From Vicia villosa (taxonomy: Eukaryota > Streptophyta > Magnoliopsida > Fabales > Fabaceae), in contig NC_081182.1 of the NCBI RefSeq assembly GCF_029867415.1, forward strand, positions 18,139,983 through 18,203,982: DNA of 64,000 bases, read 5' to 3'. Below are positions 48,016-59,531 of this stretch, one piece after another. Each line of letters begins with the position of its first letter. Position 1 is the first letter of the stretch. The notes under the pieces were generated by a model that was not told the origin of the DNA, did no database searches, and was given only the letters and a program-made list of their open reading frames with translations. The position numbers and the translations under genes were made by a program.

Positions 48016-48985
48016 TGTTGTTTTTCGGTTTAAGAAAATAATGCCACAGAGGAAAATATCGGCTGAGTCGCGGATCGGTACGCTTTCTTTAAGACGTTTC
48101 GTGGTACTGCCAAATTTATGCAAAGCAGCTCGTAAATTCCCATGGCGCCTCCAGGATAAAACAGCTCGTTTCAATACGATTCACACTTGCACGTGTGATG
48201 AATCGTTCTAAATGATACACCTTCTGATGGTAAAAACCAGTCTTAGTATCTGGAGTAAATCCAGTCGAAAATGAAAAGAATATTTAAAAAGATGAAACAG
48301 AGTAAGAGAGAGAGGAGAGAACTCGGGTATGAATTCTGGAGTGCAGAATAAGTGACTGAGGGAAATGTATTTATAGGCAAAAGGATCCACCCGAATGGAC
48401 CAAATCGTGGGCGAAAATATAGTGGGAGAGTTGAACCGGCCCAGTCAAAGTAACCGTTATTCACTTGGTCAGACTTGGAGGACAAGTAAACCTAGTCAAA
48501 ATCTAGGTTAAGACTTGGTCTAAGGACACGTCACCAATTCGTATTAATTAATATTAAATATTAATTAATTTCTTATTTAATAGTATTTAATTTTTACCGA
48601 ATTAATTAATTATTCAATGATAATTAATTTCCATTAATTCGGGTTCCAAAAAATTAATTCATGTAGACCGAACCGAACCGAGCCGAGCCGAGCCGGCCGG
48701 CCGGACGGACGGCGGCGGCGCGCGCGCGCGTGTGTGTCTTCTTGGCACATTGGTGTGTCCTCACTCCTTTATAAAATTGTAGGTGCCCTTGGGCCCAACA
48801 ACAATTGTTCAAGTTGGAATATATATACACTACTAATATTTGTGTTCCCTCCAATGTGGGACTTAAATGAACCTTTTCAAATTCATCTCCATATTAGCTC
48901 TTACTTGTGTTCATTTATTGCTCATTTAATGTCAATAAATCTTTCCAACTCTTCCTCCAAGTTATCATCATTCCAAGTTCCAACA
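48016..48985 (-). repeat. 3' LTR of copia element G
   Basis: Minus-strand TATA box in CCTATAAATAC (complement at about 48366-48376). Contains the graded simple repeat at 48668-48737 in its transcribed or U3 part. Confidence 0.88.
48668..48737 (+). repeat. Graded GC simple repeat, unit length falling 5-4-3-2
   Basis: Read left to right: CGAAC x2, CGAGC x3, CGGC x2, CGGA x2, CGG x2, CG x5-6, TG x3. About 70 bp, almost pure C/G in an AT-rich LTR. Confidence 0.95.
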
Positions 48986-49495
48986 ATCCCCCACTTGAAT
49001 TTAAAAGGTGATTTTAGAAGTACGTTAAACGTTTCTAAGATTATGCATAAGCAAAGGTGTCTACGACTTGAACCTTTGCGTAGCAAGTAAGATTCTGATT
49101 CAACAAGAGTGACACTATTGTCTTGAACTCTATCTCAGACATCAAACCCGCACATAACCTTTTCTTAAGGTGTATTCTTAATAGCCCTGCACGTGTATCC
49201 CGGTTTAGTGAAGGCTCTAGGAATTCTGCCTCGAAATTCCATAGGAACCGGCCTCAGTTCCACAATCACATAGGTGAATCTATCAAGAGTACTCCTGTAG
49301 CCTAGGTACCCCCTCATATAGAGTATAGATTTCATTAAGAGTTTCTATTATCTCATCCTCTTATCACTTCAGGATTCATGCTTCTTTTATTTAGTTTAGC
49401 ATGATCGTCTCATATCACTCACAACTTGTTATTACCCATTGAACCTATTTCTTGGGATCTCCAGTCAATTAGGTCGGGTTACCATCATGAGCGAC

Positions 49496-52400
49496 TCACA
49501 TTCCTATAGGCATTAGTCCCATCTTATATGATTTATTATAGACTTTCTCTCTAGCTAATCCTTTCGTCAAAGGATCTGCTAAATTTTCATCAGTGCGTAC
49601 ATGATCCACTCTCACAGCTCCTTTAGAGATACAGTCTCTAATAGTGCTGTGCTTTCTTCTAATTTGACGTCTTTTACCATTATAATAACGTTTCTTTATT
49701 TTTGCAATAGCCGCGGTACTATCGCAGTGGATCAACACAGCTAGCATAGGTTTTTCCCACAAAGGAATCTCAGCTAGCAAGCATCTTAACCAACTTGCTT
49801 CTTCACTAGCATTTGCTAATGCTATCATTTCAGACTCCATCGTGGACTGAGCCAGGATAGTCTGTTTCTTTGATTTCCAAGATACAGCTCCTCCGGCTAT
49901 GTTGAATACATAGCCACTAGTAGCTTTGGAATCATCTGATAAAGTATTCCAATCTGCATCACTGTATCCTTCAAGTACTGCAGGAAATCTCTGATAATGT
50001 AGACCGAGGTTCATTGTCTTTTTAAGGTACCGCATGACTCGCTCAATAGCTCGCCAATGCTCATTACTCGGTCTACTTGTAAACCTACACAACGATCCTA
50101 CAACATATGCAATGTCTGGTCTAGTACAATCAGTGGCATACCTAAGACTGCCAATGATGCTTGCATATTCTGCCTGTCTGACACTTTCACCAGTGTTCTT
50201 AAACAGTTTCATACTTGGATCGTATGGTGTACTTGATGGTTTACATTCAAAATAGTTATATTTCTTTAAGATCTTTTCCACGTAGTGTGATTGATCCAAA
50301 GAAATTCCTCGTTCAGATTTTGTGATCTTGATGCCAAGAATCACACTCGCTTCTCCGAGGTCTTTCATATCAAAGTTGTTGCACAACAATGATTTCATAG
50401 CGTTAACGGCATGAATGTTTGATCCAAATATGAGTAGGTCATCTACGTATAGACAGATGATAGTGCAAATGCGATTCTCAGATTTGTAATAAACGCATTT
50501 GTCACTTTCATTCACTTTATACCCATTCTATATCATTAAGTTATCAAACTTTTCATGCCATTGCTTAGGAGCTTGTTTTAATCCATACAAGGATTTATCT
50601 AACTTACAGACCTTGTTCTCTTGTCCATGGATCACGAAACCTTCAGGTTGTTCCATATAGATTTCTTCTTCTAATTCACCGTTTAGAAAAACTGTTTTTA
50701 CATCCATTTGGTGTACTATCAAATTATAGATAGCAGCGATTGATATAAGTACCCTAATGGATGTAATTCTAGTGACTGGAGAGTAAGTATCAAAGAAATC
50801 TACATTTTCTCTTTGTCTAAAACCCTTGGCTACAAGACGAGCCTTGTATTTATCAATAGTTCCATCAGGTTTTAGTTTCTTTTTCAAAACCCATTTACAA
50901 CCAATTGGTTTGCATCCAGGAGGCAAGTCTACTAAGTGCCAGGTCTTGTTAGACTCAAGAGAATCTATCTCATCATTAATGGCTTCCTGCCATAAGTCTG
51001 CATCTAGCGATGACAAAGCTTCTTGAAGATTTATTGGATCTTCTTCTACATTATAAGCCGCATAGTCAGGCCCATAATCTTTAGAGACTCTTACTCGTTT
51101 ACTTCGTCGAAGTTCTGTTTCTACATTGTCGTTGCTTTCTGTGCTTCTTATCACAGGAATGTGACTCGATTGAGTGCCCCCACTATTTCTTGATTTGAAG
51201 GGAAATTTGTCTTCATATAAATCAACATCATTTGATTCTATGATCACTTTTGCATTTAGGTCATAAAACCTATATGCCTTACTGTTTGCTGCATAACCAA
51301 TGAATACACATTCGTATGCTCTACTAGCGAGTTTAACTCGTTTCGGATCCGGAATTCTGACATAAGCCAGACAGCCCCAAGTTCTCAAATAAGACAGATT
51401 TGGTTGTCTTTTCTTTAATATCTCATAAGGTGAGATCTTAATTTTTGACTTGGGTATTCTATTCAGGACATAGCAAACAGTCAATAAGATTTCCCCCCAC
51501 CAGTGAGGTGCAGCACCAGAATTCATCATAATTGCAACAACAAGTTCAGTAAAAGTTCTATTCTTTCTCTCTGCTTTACCATTCATTTCAGGAGAGTATG
51601 GAGCAGTCGTTTCATGTACAATTCCATGCTTAATATAAAATTCATTAAATAACCCAGAATCGTATTCAGTTCCCCTATCACTACGAAGTCTCTTAATCTT
51701 CTTACTAAATTGATTCTCAATTTCAGTCACATACATCTTAAACATGTCAAGCGCTTCACTTTTATTTTTCATTAAGTATACATAAGTATAATCAGAACAA
51801 TCGGCAATAAAAGTGATAAAATAACGTTTACTATTTCTAGTTAAGGTTCCATCTAATTCACATATATCAGAATGTATAAGATCTAGGGGATTAGATTCTT
51901 TAATTATTGATTTATGTGAGGTCTTAGTTATTTTAGCTTGACTACAATATTCACATTTATTAGTATCATTCACATTTAATTTAGGAATTAAGCCTAAGTC
52001 GCTTGCATTAGAAATAATTCGCTTATTAACGTGACAAAGTCTAGCATGCCAAATATTAAAATCACACAAAGAGTAAACGGAAGGAGAAACTTTATTAAAA
52101 TCAACATTCAACTTAAACATGCCATCAGCGGCGTACCCTTTCCCAACAAAAATACCATTCTTAGTGATGCTGTACAAATCTGCCCCTATAGTTTGACTAA
52201 ACCCTGCCTTATTTAAAAGAAAACCAGAAACAAGATTCTTCCTAATTTCAGGAACGTGCATGACGTCCTTCAAGATCAAAGTCTTTCCTGAGGTGAATTT
52301 CAGCTCAACATCTCCAATTCCAGCAACATTAGTGGTGTGAGCATCTCCCAACAGCACTTTCTTATCTTCAGCAATAGTGTATGTCTTGAACATAGCACGG

Positions 52401-53466
52401 TCATAGCAGACATGGCGAGAGGCACCAGTGTCTATCCACCAGCCATCACTTCCACCAACCATGTTGATTTCAGTGATCATAGCAACAAATGGCTCATCAG
52501 TCATATTAATTTGAGCATTTGATCCAGCAACAGGTTTAGGCCTGCTCTTACATTTCCTTGCCATATGACCCGGTTTTCCACAATTGTAGCAAGTGAAAAC
52601 CGGAGCGTCATTTCTCTGTGGTGGTGGTTGCTGCTTAGCAAATGGAGCAGATGGGGCCCTAGAGGGATTCCCATTCTTAATTCGGTTCACAGCATTGCGG
52701 TTCTGATTCTTTAATGGTTTGCCAGTAGGCTTCAGAACCGCACCGAATCTCTTTTTGTTGTTCGAAACAACTAAGACTTCATCTTTCCGATCTTGTCTCC
52801 GAGCTTCCTCTTCAATTCGGAGGCGAGTAATCAGACTCTCGATTGAAAATTCTTTTGTTTTGTGTCGAAGGACATTTTTGAAATCTTTCCAACCGGGGGG
52901 CAGTTTGTCAATTATTACAGCAATTTGAAATTGTTCATCGAGGGGCATACCTTCAGTAATGATTTCATGAGCAATTTTCTGAAGCTCGTGGATTTGAGCT
53001 TCCACAGACTTTTCATCCACCATCTTGTAATTCAAGTAGCGGCTCACAACATATTTCTTTGCACCAGCTTCTTCGGTGTCATACTTCTTTTGGAGAGCTT
53101 CCCAAACCTGTTTAGCAGTCTTGTGATTACTATAGTAATCATATAGGTCATCAGCAAGACTGTTCAGAATGTGATGTTTGCATAGGTAATCATTTTCTTG
53201 CCATAGGGCAATTTCTTTTCGGAGTTGTAAGTCATCTGCTGCGGCTTTTTCTTTTGCAGCAGAGTCTCCATCAGATGTTTTGGAAGCTGCGTCCTTTTTG
53301 GAGGTTCCGTCAGATTCAGCAGTTGACTTACCATTAGTTATCTCGATTGATCCAGAAGGAACAATTGGGATGTCCTCAGTCAGAACGTGGGCAACCTTTT
53401 TCAGAGTTAGGAAAAACTTCATCTTAGATTGCCAACGTTTGAAATTGGATCCCTCAAACTTGAATG
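49496..53466 (-). pseudogene. Ty1/copia gag-pol polyprotein, one internal stop, N-terminus missing
   Basis: One continuous frame (about 1,320 codons) broken by a single TAG at 50528-50530. Order: gag (first Met at 53422; the codons before it, FKFEGSNFKRWQ, are the conserved gag start, but the true ATG is lost); zinc knuckle CYNCGKPGHMARKC; protease WWIDTGASRHVC; integrase with WHARLCHVN and CEYCSQAK, then SDRGTEYDS and YSPEMNGKAERKNRT; RT with IGCKWVLKKK, MDVKTVFLNG (usual DVKTAFLNG) and, after the TAG, YVDDLLIFG; RNase H with SDADWNTLSDDSKATSGYVF. Integrase before RT defines copia. Catalytic residues look intact, so inactivation is due to the TAG and the missing 5' end. Confidence 0.95.
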
Positions 53467-53944
53467 TGTGTATTATGTATAATCTCTAGTGGTTGTAATT
53501 ATGTGGGTTGTAAATATATTATGCCATAAACAAAAGTAATTTCTACCATTAATTTGTATGTTGGTTTCGATTTCTACCACTGGTATCAGAGCATTAAGAT
53601 CTGGGGAAAATGGTGGTATTATTAAGGTGAATATAATCATACATTGAGGCTTTATAGTGTAGTTTTGAAGGGTTGTTTGATATGCGACAAATCTAAAACA
53701 GAATATGAAAGAACGCATGGAGCACTTGGAAACACGAAAACAGTTACAAGCCTTTGCTGAAACGGTATACAAATTTTATCTATCCACAAATTTGAAAAAG
53801 ATCGTATAGAAATCGTATTGTGAAGGGTATAACAAGACAATGCTTCCATTTGATTTTAGAAACCGAAAATAAAGGTGGTGGAAATAAAAAATTTGCAAAT
53901 TTTAAAGCCACCTGAGAACCGGTTGCAACCATCAATGAAACAAT

Positions 53945-54036
53945 TTCCTTCATTTCACTCACCTTGAGGACAAGGTGATTCTTTTGAGGGTTCCTTCATT
54001 TCACTTACCTTGAGGACAAGGTGATTCTTTTGAGGG
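53945..54036 (+). repeat. 46-bp direct duplication including the PPT region
   Basis: 53945-53990 and 53991-54036 are the same but for one base (CTCACC / CTTACC); each has CCTTGAGGACAAGGTGATTC and TTTTGAGGG. Confidence 0.95.
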
Positions 54037-54229
54037 GGTGTTGTTAGACTTCTTCTAAGGGCAGTTATAGGCCGTTATGAGAAGTTATTATTGTAGTCAT
54101 ATTATTTAGGAATAAGAGCCGTGCTATTTGTACACTCAAATTTGGTACACCGTATTTACATCGTATATTATGCACAGAAATCAAAATACAATTAATTGTT
54201 AAAAAAATAAAATTAGTAGACCATATATG

Positions 54230-55004
54230 CATAGTTTTAAAAACCGGACCGGACCGGCCGGTCGGACCTGTCGAACCGGGAACCGGCCAGGTAACTGGTC
54301 TGGTTCAATAGCTGGATCGGAAATGTCATTGAACCGATGTGAACCGGTCAAAATCGGTGTAAACCGGTAAAACCGGAAAAACCGGCGGTTTTTGTGAACC
54401 GGTGGTTTAAATGCATTTTTCCTATTTTTTTTATTTTTTTTATTTTAAAAAATTAAAACAATGTCATTTTGACTATTTTAATTAAAAATAAAAATAAAAT
54501 AAAATAAATAAAATTAAAAAAAATGGTTGTAGATGCGGTTGATTTTGTTACACATAATTTTGATATTAAAAAAGGAGATTCCAAACATTGAAATAATTTT
54601 TCTTTTATTAAAATTAAATTTAGGAATTATTTTGTTATAAATTATTCAATTAAATTTTGTTGCGATTAAAGTTTTGTTTATATTTTATAATTAAGTACTA
54701 TTTGATTGTGTGTGATATCCATGTGTAAAATTTAAATTTAAATTATGAACTTGTAAATTTTTTTATAATATGATATTTTCAAAAAAAATTAAGTACTAGT
54801 TATATTTTGTAGGGACTGAATCATTCGGTTCGATAGATTTTATACTTATATAATTTTGTTATAACGACCGGTCTATTCAACCGAGTTATCCGGTTTAATC
54901 CGGTTTAGTCATGCGGTTCGACCAATAACCCAGTGGTTCGACCAATAAACCAGTGACCCAATACCCTCACCGGTTTGATGTCCGGTCCGGTTTTTAAAAC
55001 ACTG
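54230..55004. mobile_element. Non-autonomous hAT-type element, 775 bp, dense in CCGGTT
   Basis: Ends CATAGTTTTAAAAACCGGAC and, inverted, CAGTGTTTTAAAAACCGGAC; 8-bp direct duplication CATATATG at 54222-54229 and 55005-55012, the hAT length. CAGTG-type terminus also fits hAT. Both subterminal 130-200 bp are packed with AACCGG/CCGGTT motifs; the centre is AT-rich and non-coding. It lies in the 3' LTR of F. Confidence 0.92.
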
Positions 55005-55159
55005 CATATATGTACCATTACAGTGTAGATGTCATAAAATGGTGTAGAAATAACTTTTCTCTTTTGGTAATTCTTGTTTATTATGTATTAACTCTAGTGT
55101 TTGTAATTATGTGTGTGTTGCAAAACATATTCTGTCATAAATAAAAGCAGTTTCTATCA

Positions 55160-55345
55160 TTATTGGATGATCATATACAAATTATTCTTCTGATTGCCTC
55201 AACAAGTTTTGAAATGAAGGTTAGTTCAAGCATATGACATGTAGTTAAAAAACCGCTTCATTTCCTCTCCGACATACACCACGAGATTGCCCTTTGGCAG
55301 ATTGAATGATTTGTGATTGTTGTGAAGAAGGGCAGTATATTTTTA
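55160..55345 (-). pseudogene. SAUR pseudogene, cut by element F
   Basis: Minus strand reads [17 protein letters not shown], the SAUR core, then an insertion of two bases after TCATAT, a TAA in place of a Gln codon, and SFQ.LL..SEE. The sequence stops at GATCATCCAA, where the 3' LTR of F begins (55159). The N-terminal MGFRL part is missing, yet upstream (55320-55420) resembles the promoter of the SAUR gene at 58436, with TTTTTATAG and CAAGAGTTTCTTCAAATCC. A dead duplicate of the neighbouring SAUR genes. Confidence 0.85.
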
Positions 55346-55420
55346 TAGTTTCCAAGAGTTTCTTCAAATCCCTTTGTTAGACAAATCATTGATAAAATGA
55401 TGGGCGCCATTAGATGAAAG

Positions 55421-56185
55421 ATCAGATGGTGTTGTCTTAGATGCCTCTGTCAAGGATCAATAAGAGTGCAACCGTGGCCACTCAATCAAATTACATGAGC
55501 TCATGTTAAACTCAATGCTTGTACATTTGCTACTCGTTTCTTTTAAGACATGCCACACAGACACGGGACATGTTTTCTTCACATTGACAACAAACAAAGC
55601 TTTATGTTGATATATGACATGTAGCATTATGAGAAAAATATGAATTGTGTATAGTAGTGTTTTCAATAAATGATTTCTTATAACTCGACAGAGTAATTAA
55701 ATTTATGTCCCACATTACAAAGCTGTGTCAATATTTGAACTATTCAGAATGCCCAGGAAAGATAACCTTCTAAATTTTAAATATATGCTTCTTTTTATAA
55801 ATATCGTGTTGAAGGCGAATATACTGTGAATATACAGCCAAATTTTACGGTAACATCAAAATGTGGCAGCAGTCTATCCATATAAATTTGCATAATTTTT
55901 TGAAGATTTCGTTGTTAATTGTTTGGATTTAAAGTACGGGTGGATATCACTTGTCTTAGAAAAACAAGAACAAGAAATTTAATGTGTTTAGAGCTTGTCT
56001 GAAATATATCAAGTTAGATGTCTCAAGTCTCATTCATAGACTAATTTTCCAAAAGGTGGGTCATATAATCTCACATTTCGTACAGTCCTCTATGAAAGTC
56101 TTCAAGACAGTGCCATGTGACCATTAATGAGCCATGGCTCCCACTAAACCATATTCAATAACTCATTCACCATACAATTGGTTTT
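55421..56185. other. SAUR intergenic region
   Basis: AT-rich, no gene seen. Immediate upstream sequence of the SAUR gene at 56305; TATA box CTATATATAT at 56186-56195. Confidence 0.5.
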
Positions 56186-56304
56186 CTATATATATCCATT
56201 ATTGAGTTTACCAGTAACACAAACCATTCATACTTTGAAGCATCAGATATCAAGTTTTTACTACTTCTTTGAGATCATTCTATTGTCAAGAAACAAAAAC
56301 AAGA

Positions 56305-56583
56305 ATGGGTTTTCGCTTACTTGGTATTAGACGATCATCATTTAATGCAAGCCAATCTTCTAGCAAAGAAGCGGAAGTCCCAAAAGGCTATCTTGTAGTG
56401 TATGTTGGAGAGAAGGCGAGGAGGTTCTTGATTCCAATATCATTCTTAAACAAGCCTTTATTACAAGAATTGCTTAGTCAAGCTGAAGAGGAGTTCGGTT
56501 ATTGTCATCCAATGGGCGGTCTTACGGTTCCCTGCAAGGAAGATGTCTTCTTACATACAGCATCTCGCTTAAACAGCCTATAA
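56305..56583 (+). CDS. SAUR family protein (auxin-responsive), copy 1
   Basis: 92 codons from [10 protein letters not shown]; the frame is open from an ATG at 56269, but MGFRL is the conserved SAUR start. Core: [53 protein letters not shown], single exon as usual for SAURs. SAUR proteins of this short type bind and inhibit PP2C.D phosphatases so that plasma-membrane H+-ATPases stay active and cells expand; this is family knowledge. TATA at 56186. A DST-like mRNA-instability element follows the stop. Confidence 0.95.
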   Translation: MGFRLLGIRRSSFNASQSSSKEAEVPKGYLVVYVGEKARRFLIPISFLNKPLLQELLSQAEEEFGYCHPMGGLTVPCKEDVFLHTASRLNSL

Positions 56584-56632
56584 TTAATTCATACTGAATA
56601 AAAAAAGTCAAATTTGTACGATAACATAGAAC

Positions 56633-56666
56633 GGAGTAGGATTGGCTAGTTGAGACAATTTTTGTA
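56633..56666 (+). promoter_or_regulatory. DST-like mRNA instability element, SAUR copy 1
   Basis: GGAGTAGGATTGG, then a spacer, then CAATTTTTGTAC, resembling the GGA..ATAGATT..CATTTTGTA layout of DST elements in SAUR 3' UTRs. Confidence 0.5.
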
Positions 56667-58129
56667 CATGAGGAATTTTGTTATGTTTCCTCTTAAATGG
56701 AAATCTGAAATGAGAATATCATCAAACTTGTGAATTCAATTCATATGTTGTTTATTGTGTCGTCTTAAATACTTTCATTGCATACACAAACACAAGCCAT
56801 GTACCAATTTTATGGATACGGTCCATTGTATACTAATAGATATGGTAATTCAAAAGTGGTATTTATTACCACACCATACAGGATATATAACAAAACTCAA
56901 AACAAAAACTTATTAAAGGAAAAACCTTTCTTTAACCTACAAAGATTTTCAGCTTGATTGTCACATGATAGCATTTTGGAAGCAAGTCAGTAGAAATAAA
57001 ATTAAAAAAACATACTGATAACTGATCACATAGTATGTTGCATTTTTCTAGTGATGCTTGAAAAAAAATGGTGGAGACCACAATCATTCCATATGACTGA
57101 CTGATTGGACTGAAAACTCCTCATCAATTTCGAAGATGTAACAACAACCAAGTGAATTAGAACACAGCATTTTCAATGAAGTAAAGTTTGCAAAAAACAA
57201 AGTATGTCACATTTTAAACCCTTATCTAAATCCTGCTAGTTCTGCAGAAGAGTGAACATGATGTGTGTTTTGAGATTGAGCTCATTGTGGAAGTGCCTAA
57301 AAACTAATGAACTCAAAGAAAGTGCAAAAAGTGGTAAAAGCTCCCAGCGAGAAGGCTGGTTATTCTATTGGATATATTGTGAGGCCATACAACAAAACTC
57401 AGAAGAAATAAACGAAGAATTTTGCAGCAAGTCATGATGGAGAAAAACCATAACCAATAAAAAAAAATGTCAACTTGTTTAGCAAATGATAGATAGAATT
57501 TTGAAGCAAGTCAGTAGCATTGAAATGAAAAGAAGAAAAGAGTATACCAAGAATTGGAGAAGGCAAGAATATACCAATAACTGAAGAAGGCGTTGGTGAC
57601 CATAATCACGTGAACTACCCGCGCTCTTCATATGGATGGAGGTCATAGTTGTTAGGCAGCTAACGGAAGCGGCAACCCTTTACTTTGAGTTTGCCTCAAC
57701 TGTTCATAAAAGTGAATGTTAGTTAAGAGTCGGACATAAATTAAAGTGAAAAAAACTAAGAGTCAAATAGTCATCATCACAGTTGTTTAAAGCTAGAAAC
57801 TTATCCAAACTACGCCATCACGGTTTATATATTTTAAATGGACAAGTTTGACTAGTTTGAAAGATAGTTAGGCTGTGACACTTGTTATGACTGTTGAACT
57901 TAAAATATATCCGGTGTGTCTGCTGCTTGTGGGTTCAAACATGTACTACTGCTGACCAAGCCTTTGATGAAAGTTCTATGCTGACCTCCGTACATTTATG
58001 ATGATTTGTAAACGATCAAACTACGCATTATCTATCTACATTAGAATTCACACAACAGCAGAACTTTTTGTATGTTGTCGGTACAGAGGCGTGTTAATAT
58101 CAACAATTTGAAGAAAACATGTGACATGT
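56667..58129. other. SAUR intergenic DNA
   Basis: No gene supported. AT-rich with no domain-bearing frame; the 61-codon frame at 57252 has no recognisable content. Confidence 0.5.
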
Positions 58130-58328
58130 CTAATGAATGTGTGTCGACAAAATAATACGAGTATCCATGATAAATCAAAGCATTAAGTTTAAACTAGCCA
58201 GCCATCTCATTTGACTTTGAATTGGGTTGTCTATCTAGCATGTGGTGATCCCTCATTTTATGGACCCCATCCTTTAACAACAATAATTCATCAAAGAAAT
58301 GGATTTGAAGAAACTCTTGAAGAGAAGA

Positions 58329-58340
58329 CTATAAATAAAT
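58329..58340 (+). promoter_or_regulatory. SAUR copy 2 TATA box
   Basis: CTATAAATAAAT about 100 bp before the ATG; mirrored at 63790-63801. Confidence 0.75.
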
Positions 58341-58435
58341 ACAGTATCTTCTCTCACAACCAACCATCACAGGTCATTCACTAGGACACATTTTTCATAA
58401 ATTTGAGATTGTTAGTTATTTGTAAAACATTTAGA

Positions 58436-58711
58436 ATGGGCTTCCGTTTACCTGCAGCTATTAGACGTGGTTGTTCACTAAGTAGCAGCCAAACATCATC
58501 AAAAGTAGCGAAGGGGTGTCTTGCAGTGTATGTTGGAGAAGAAATGAAGCGGTTTGTGATCCCTGTGTCATACTTGAACCAGACATCATTTCAAGAGTTG
58601 CTAAGCCAAGCAGAGGAAGAATTTGGATATGATCATCGAATGGGTGGCCTGACAATGCCTTGCACAGAAGATGTGTTTTTGCATATAACTTTAGGCTTCA
58701 ATGGTCTATGA
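58436..58711 (+). CDS. SAUR family protein (auxin-responsive), copy 2
   Basis: 91 codons from [11 protein letters not shown]; an upstream in-frame ATG at 58403 is less likely because SAURs start at MGFRL. Core: [55 protein letters not shown]. The N-terminus is basic with a short Ser-rich stretch, as in SAURs said to bind calmodulin. Single exon, with TATA box at 58329 and a DST-like element at 58730. Same strand as copy 1, and identical to copy 3 in the opposite arm. Confidence 0.95.
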   Translation: MGFRLPAAIRRGCSLSSSQTSSKVAKGCLAVYVGEEMKRFVIPVSYLNQTSFQELLSQAEEEFGYDHRMGGLTMPCTEDVFLHITLGFNGL

Positions 58712-58729
58712 ATATGCGACTGCAGAGAA

Positions 58730-58757
58730 GGACATAGATTAGTATTGAGATTTTGTA
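58730..58757 (+). promoter_or_regulatory. DST-like mRNA instability element, SAUR copy 2
   Basis: GGACATAGATT followed by GATTTTGTA, close to the DST consensus (GGA, ATAGATT, TTTGTA blocks), 19 bp after the stop. Mirrored at 63373-63400. Confidence 0.65.
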
Positions 58758-59110
58758 GAATATAGGCAGGCATGTTGTAAATATTGAGATAGAAACACAA
58801 ATTGGCAATGTATTATTGGATGTTTTTGCTATGACAGAATTGAATGAAAAGCTATTATGATGTTATGTATATGGTGAATTTGATGTTTTCTATATCACAA
58901 AATTCAATGATGTTATGTATATGGTGAATTTGATGTTTTCACTAAATGGTGAAGCATTTGATTAGAGAGATGAGTGAAATGAAAGTATAGATATTAACAA
59001 TTTAAGTCAACAAAATAACCAAAAATCAGAATAAGAATTCAACTATACATATGGTTCAAGTACGAGACAGCCCCAATTTCAAAATCGTGATGAACACCAC
59101 CTACATGCAT
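58758..59110. other. SAUR copy 2 3' flank
   Basis: A TGATGTTATGTATATGGTGAAT phrase is repeated at about 58858 and 58911. Otherwise AT-rich, no gene. Confidence 0.6.
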
Positions 59111-59350
59111 TGAAATTGAAAGGAAAACAAAACCCTAAATGCAAAATCATTGAAATTGAAAGGAAAACAAAACCCTAAATGCAAAATCATTGAAATTGAA
59201 AGGAAAACAAAACCCTAAATGCAAAATCATTGAAATTGAAAGGAAAACAAAACCCTAAACGCAAAACCATTGAAATTGAAAGGAAAACAAAACCCTAAAC
59301 GCAAAACCATTGAAATTGAAAGGAAAACAAAACCCTAAACGCAAAATCAA
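59111..59350. repeat. 40-bp tandem array carrying teloboxes, left arm
   Basis: Six units start at 59111, 59151, 59191, 59231, 59271 and 59311, each with TGAAATTGAAAGGAAAACAA then AACCCTAAA. The AAACCCTAA telobox recurs in every unit. Lies downstream of the U6 gene. Confidence 0.96.
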
Positions 59351-59449
59351 AGAGAAAACGAACAAAACCTAAACGTAAAAACGAACAAAACCTAAACGCG
59401 AAATCAGAGAAATTGAAACCCTAAGAATTTCGGGGAAGAAAATCGCAAA

Positions 59450-59499
59450 AAAATTTGGACCATTTCTCGATTTGTGCGTGTCATCCTTGCGCAGGGGCC

Positions 59500-59531
<32 letters not shown>

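Larger units (their letters stand above)
48016..53470 (-). mobile_element. Element G: Ty1/copia retrotransposon, 5' end lost
   Basis: Minus strand. Polyprotein 53466-49496, then 510 bp non-coding, PPT (complement of ATCCCCCACTT, 48986-48996), and a 970-bp 3' LTR (48016-48985, TGTTGGAACTTGG...AACAACA). Upstream of gag codons there is no PBS and no 5' LTR: at 53470 the sequence switches to the LTR of element F. Left flank CTTAC (48011-48015) has no visible partner. Confidence 0.9.
53471..55159 (+). mobile_element. Element F: small plus-strand LTR element, 5' LTR truncated
   Basis: 5' LTR remnant 53471-53579, PBS TGGTATCAGAGC (53581-53592, initiator tRNA-Met), about 450-bp interior without a real ORF, PPT TTTTGAGGGGG before 54039, and 3' LTR 54039-55159 (TGTTGTTAGAC...TTTCTATCA), about 340 bp long without the nested hAT element. 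The two LTR ends match at TATTATGTAT..CTCTAGTG (53471 and 55079). The TGTTAGACTTCTTCTA start suggests a copia-type or TRIM-like element. The 3' LTR ends inside SAUR pseudogene sequence. Confidence 0.75.

Noticed and set aside
53581..53592. PBS of copia element G
   Set aside because: TGGTATCAGAGC is on the plus strand while G is on the minus strand; it belongs to element F.
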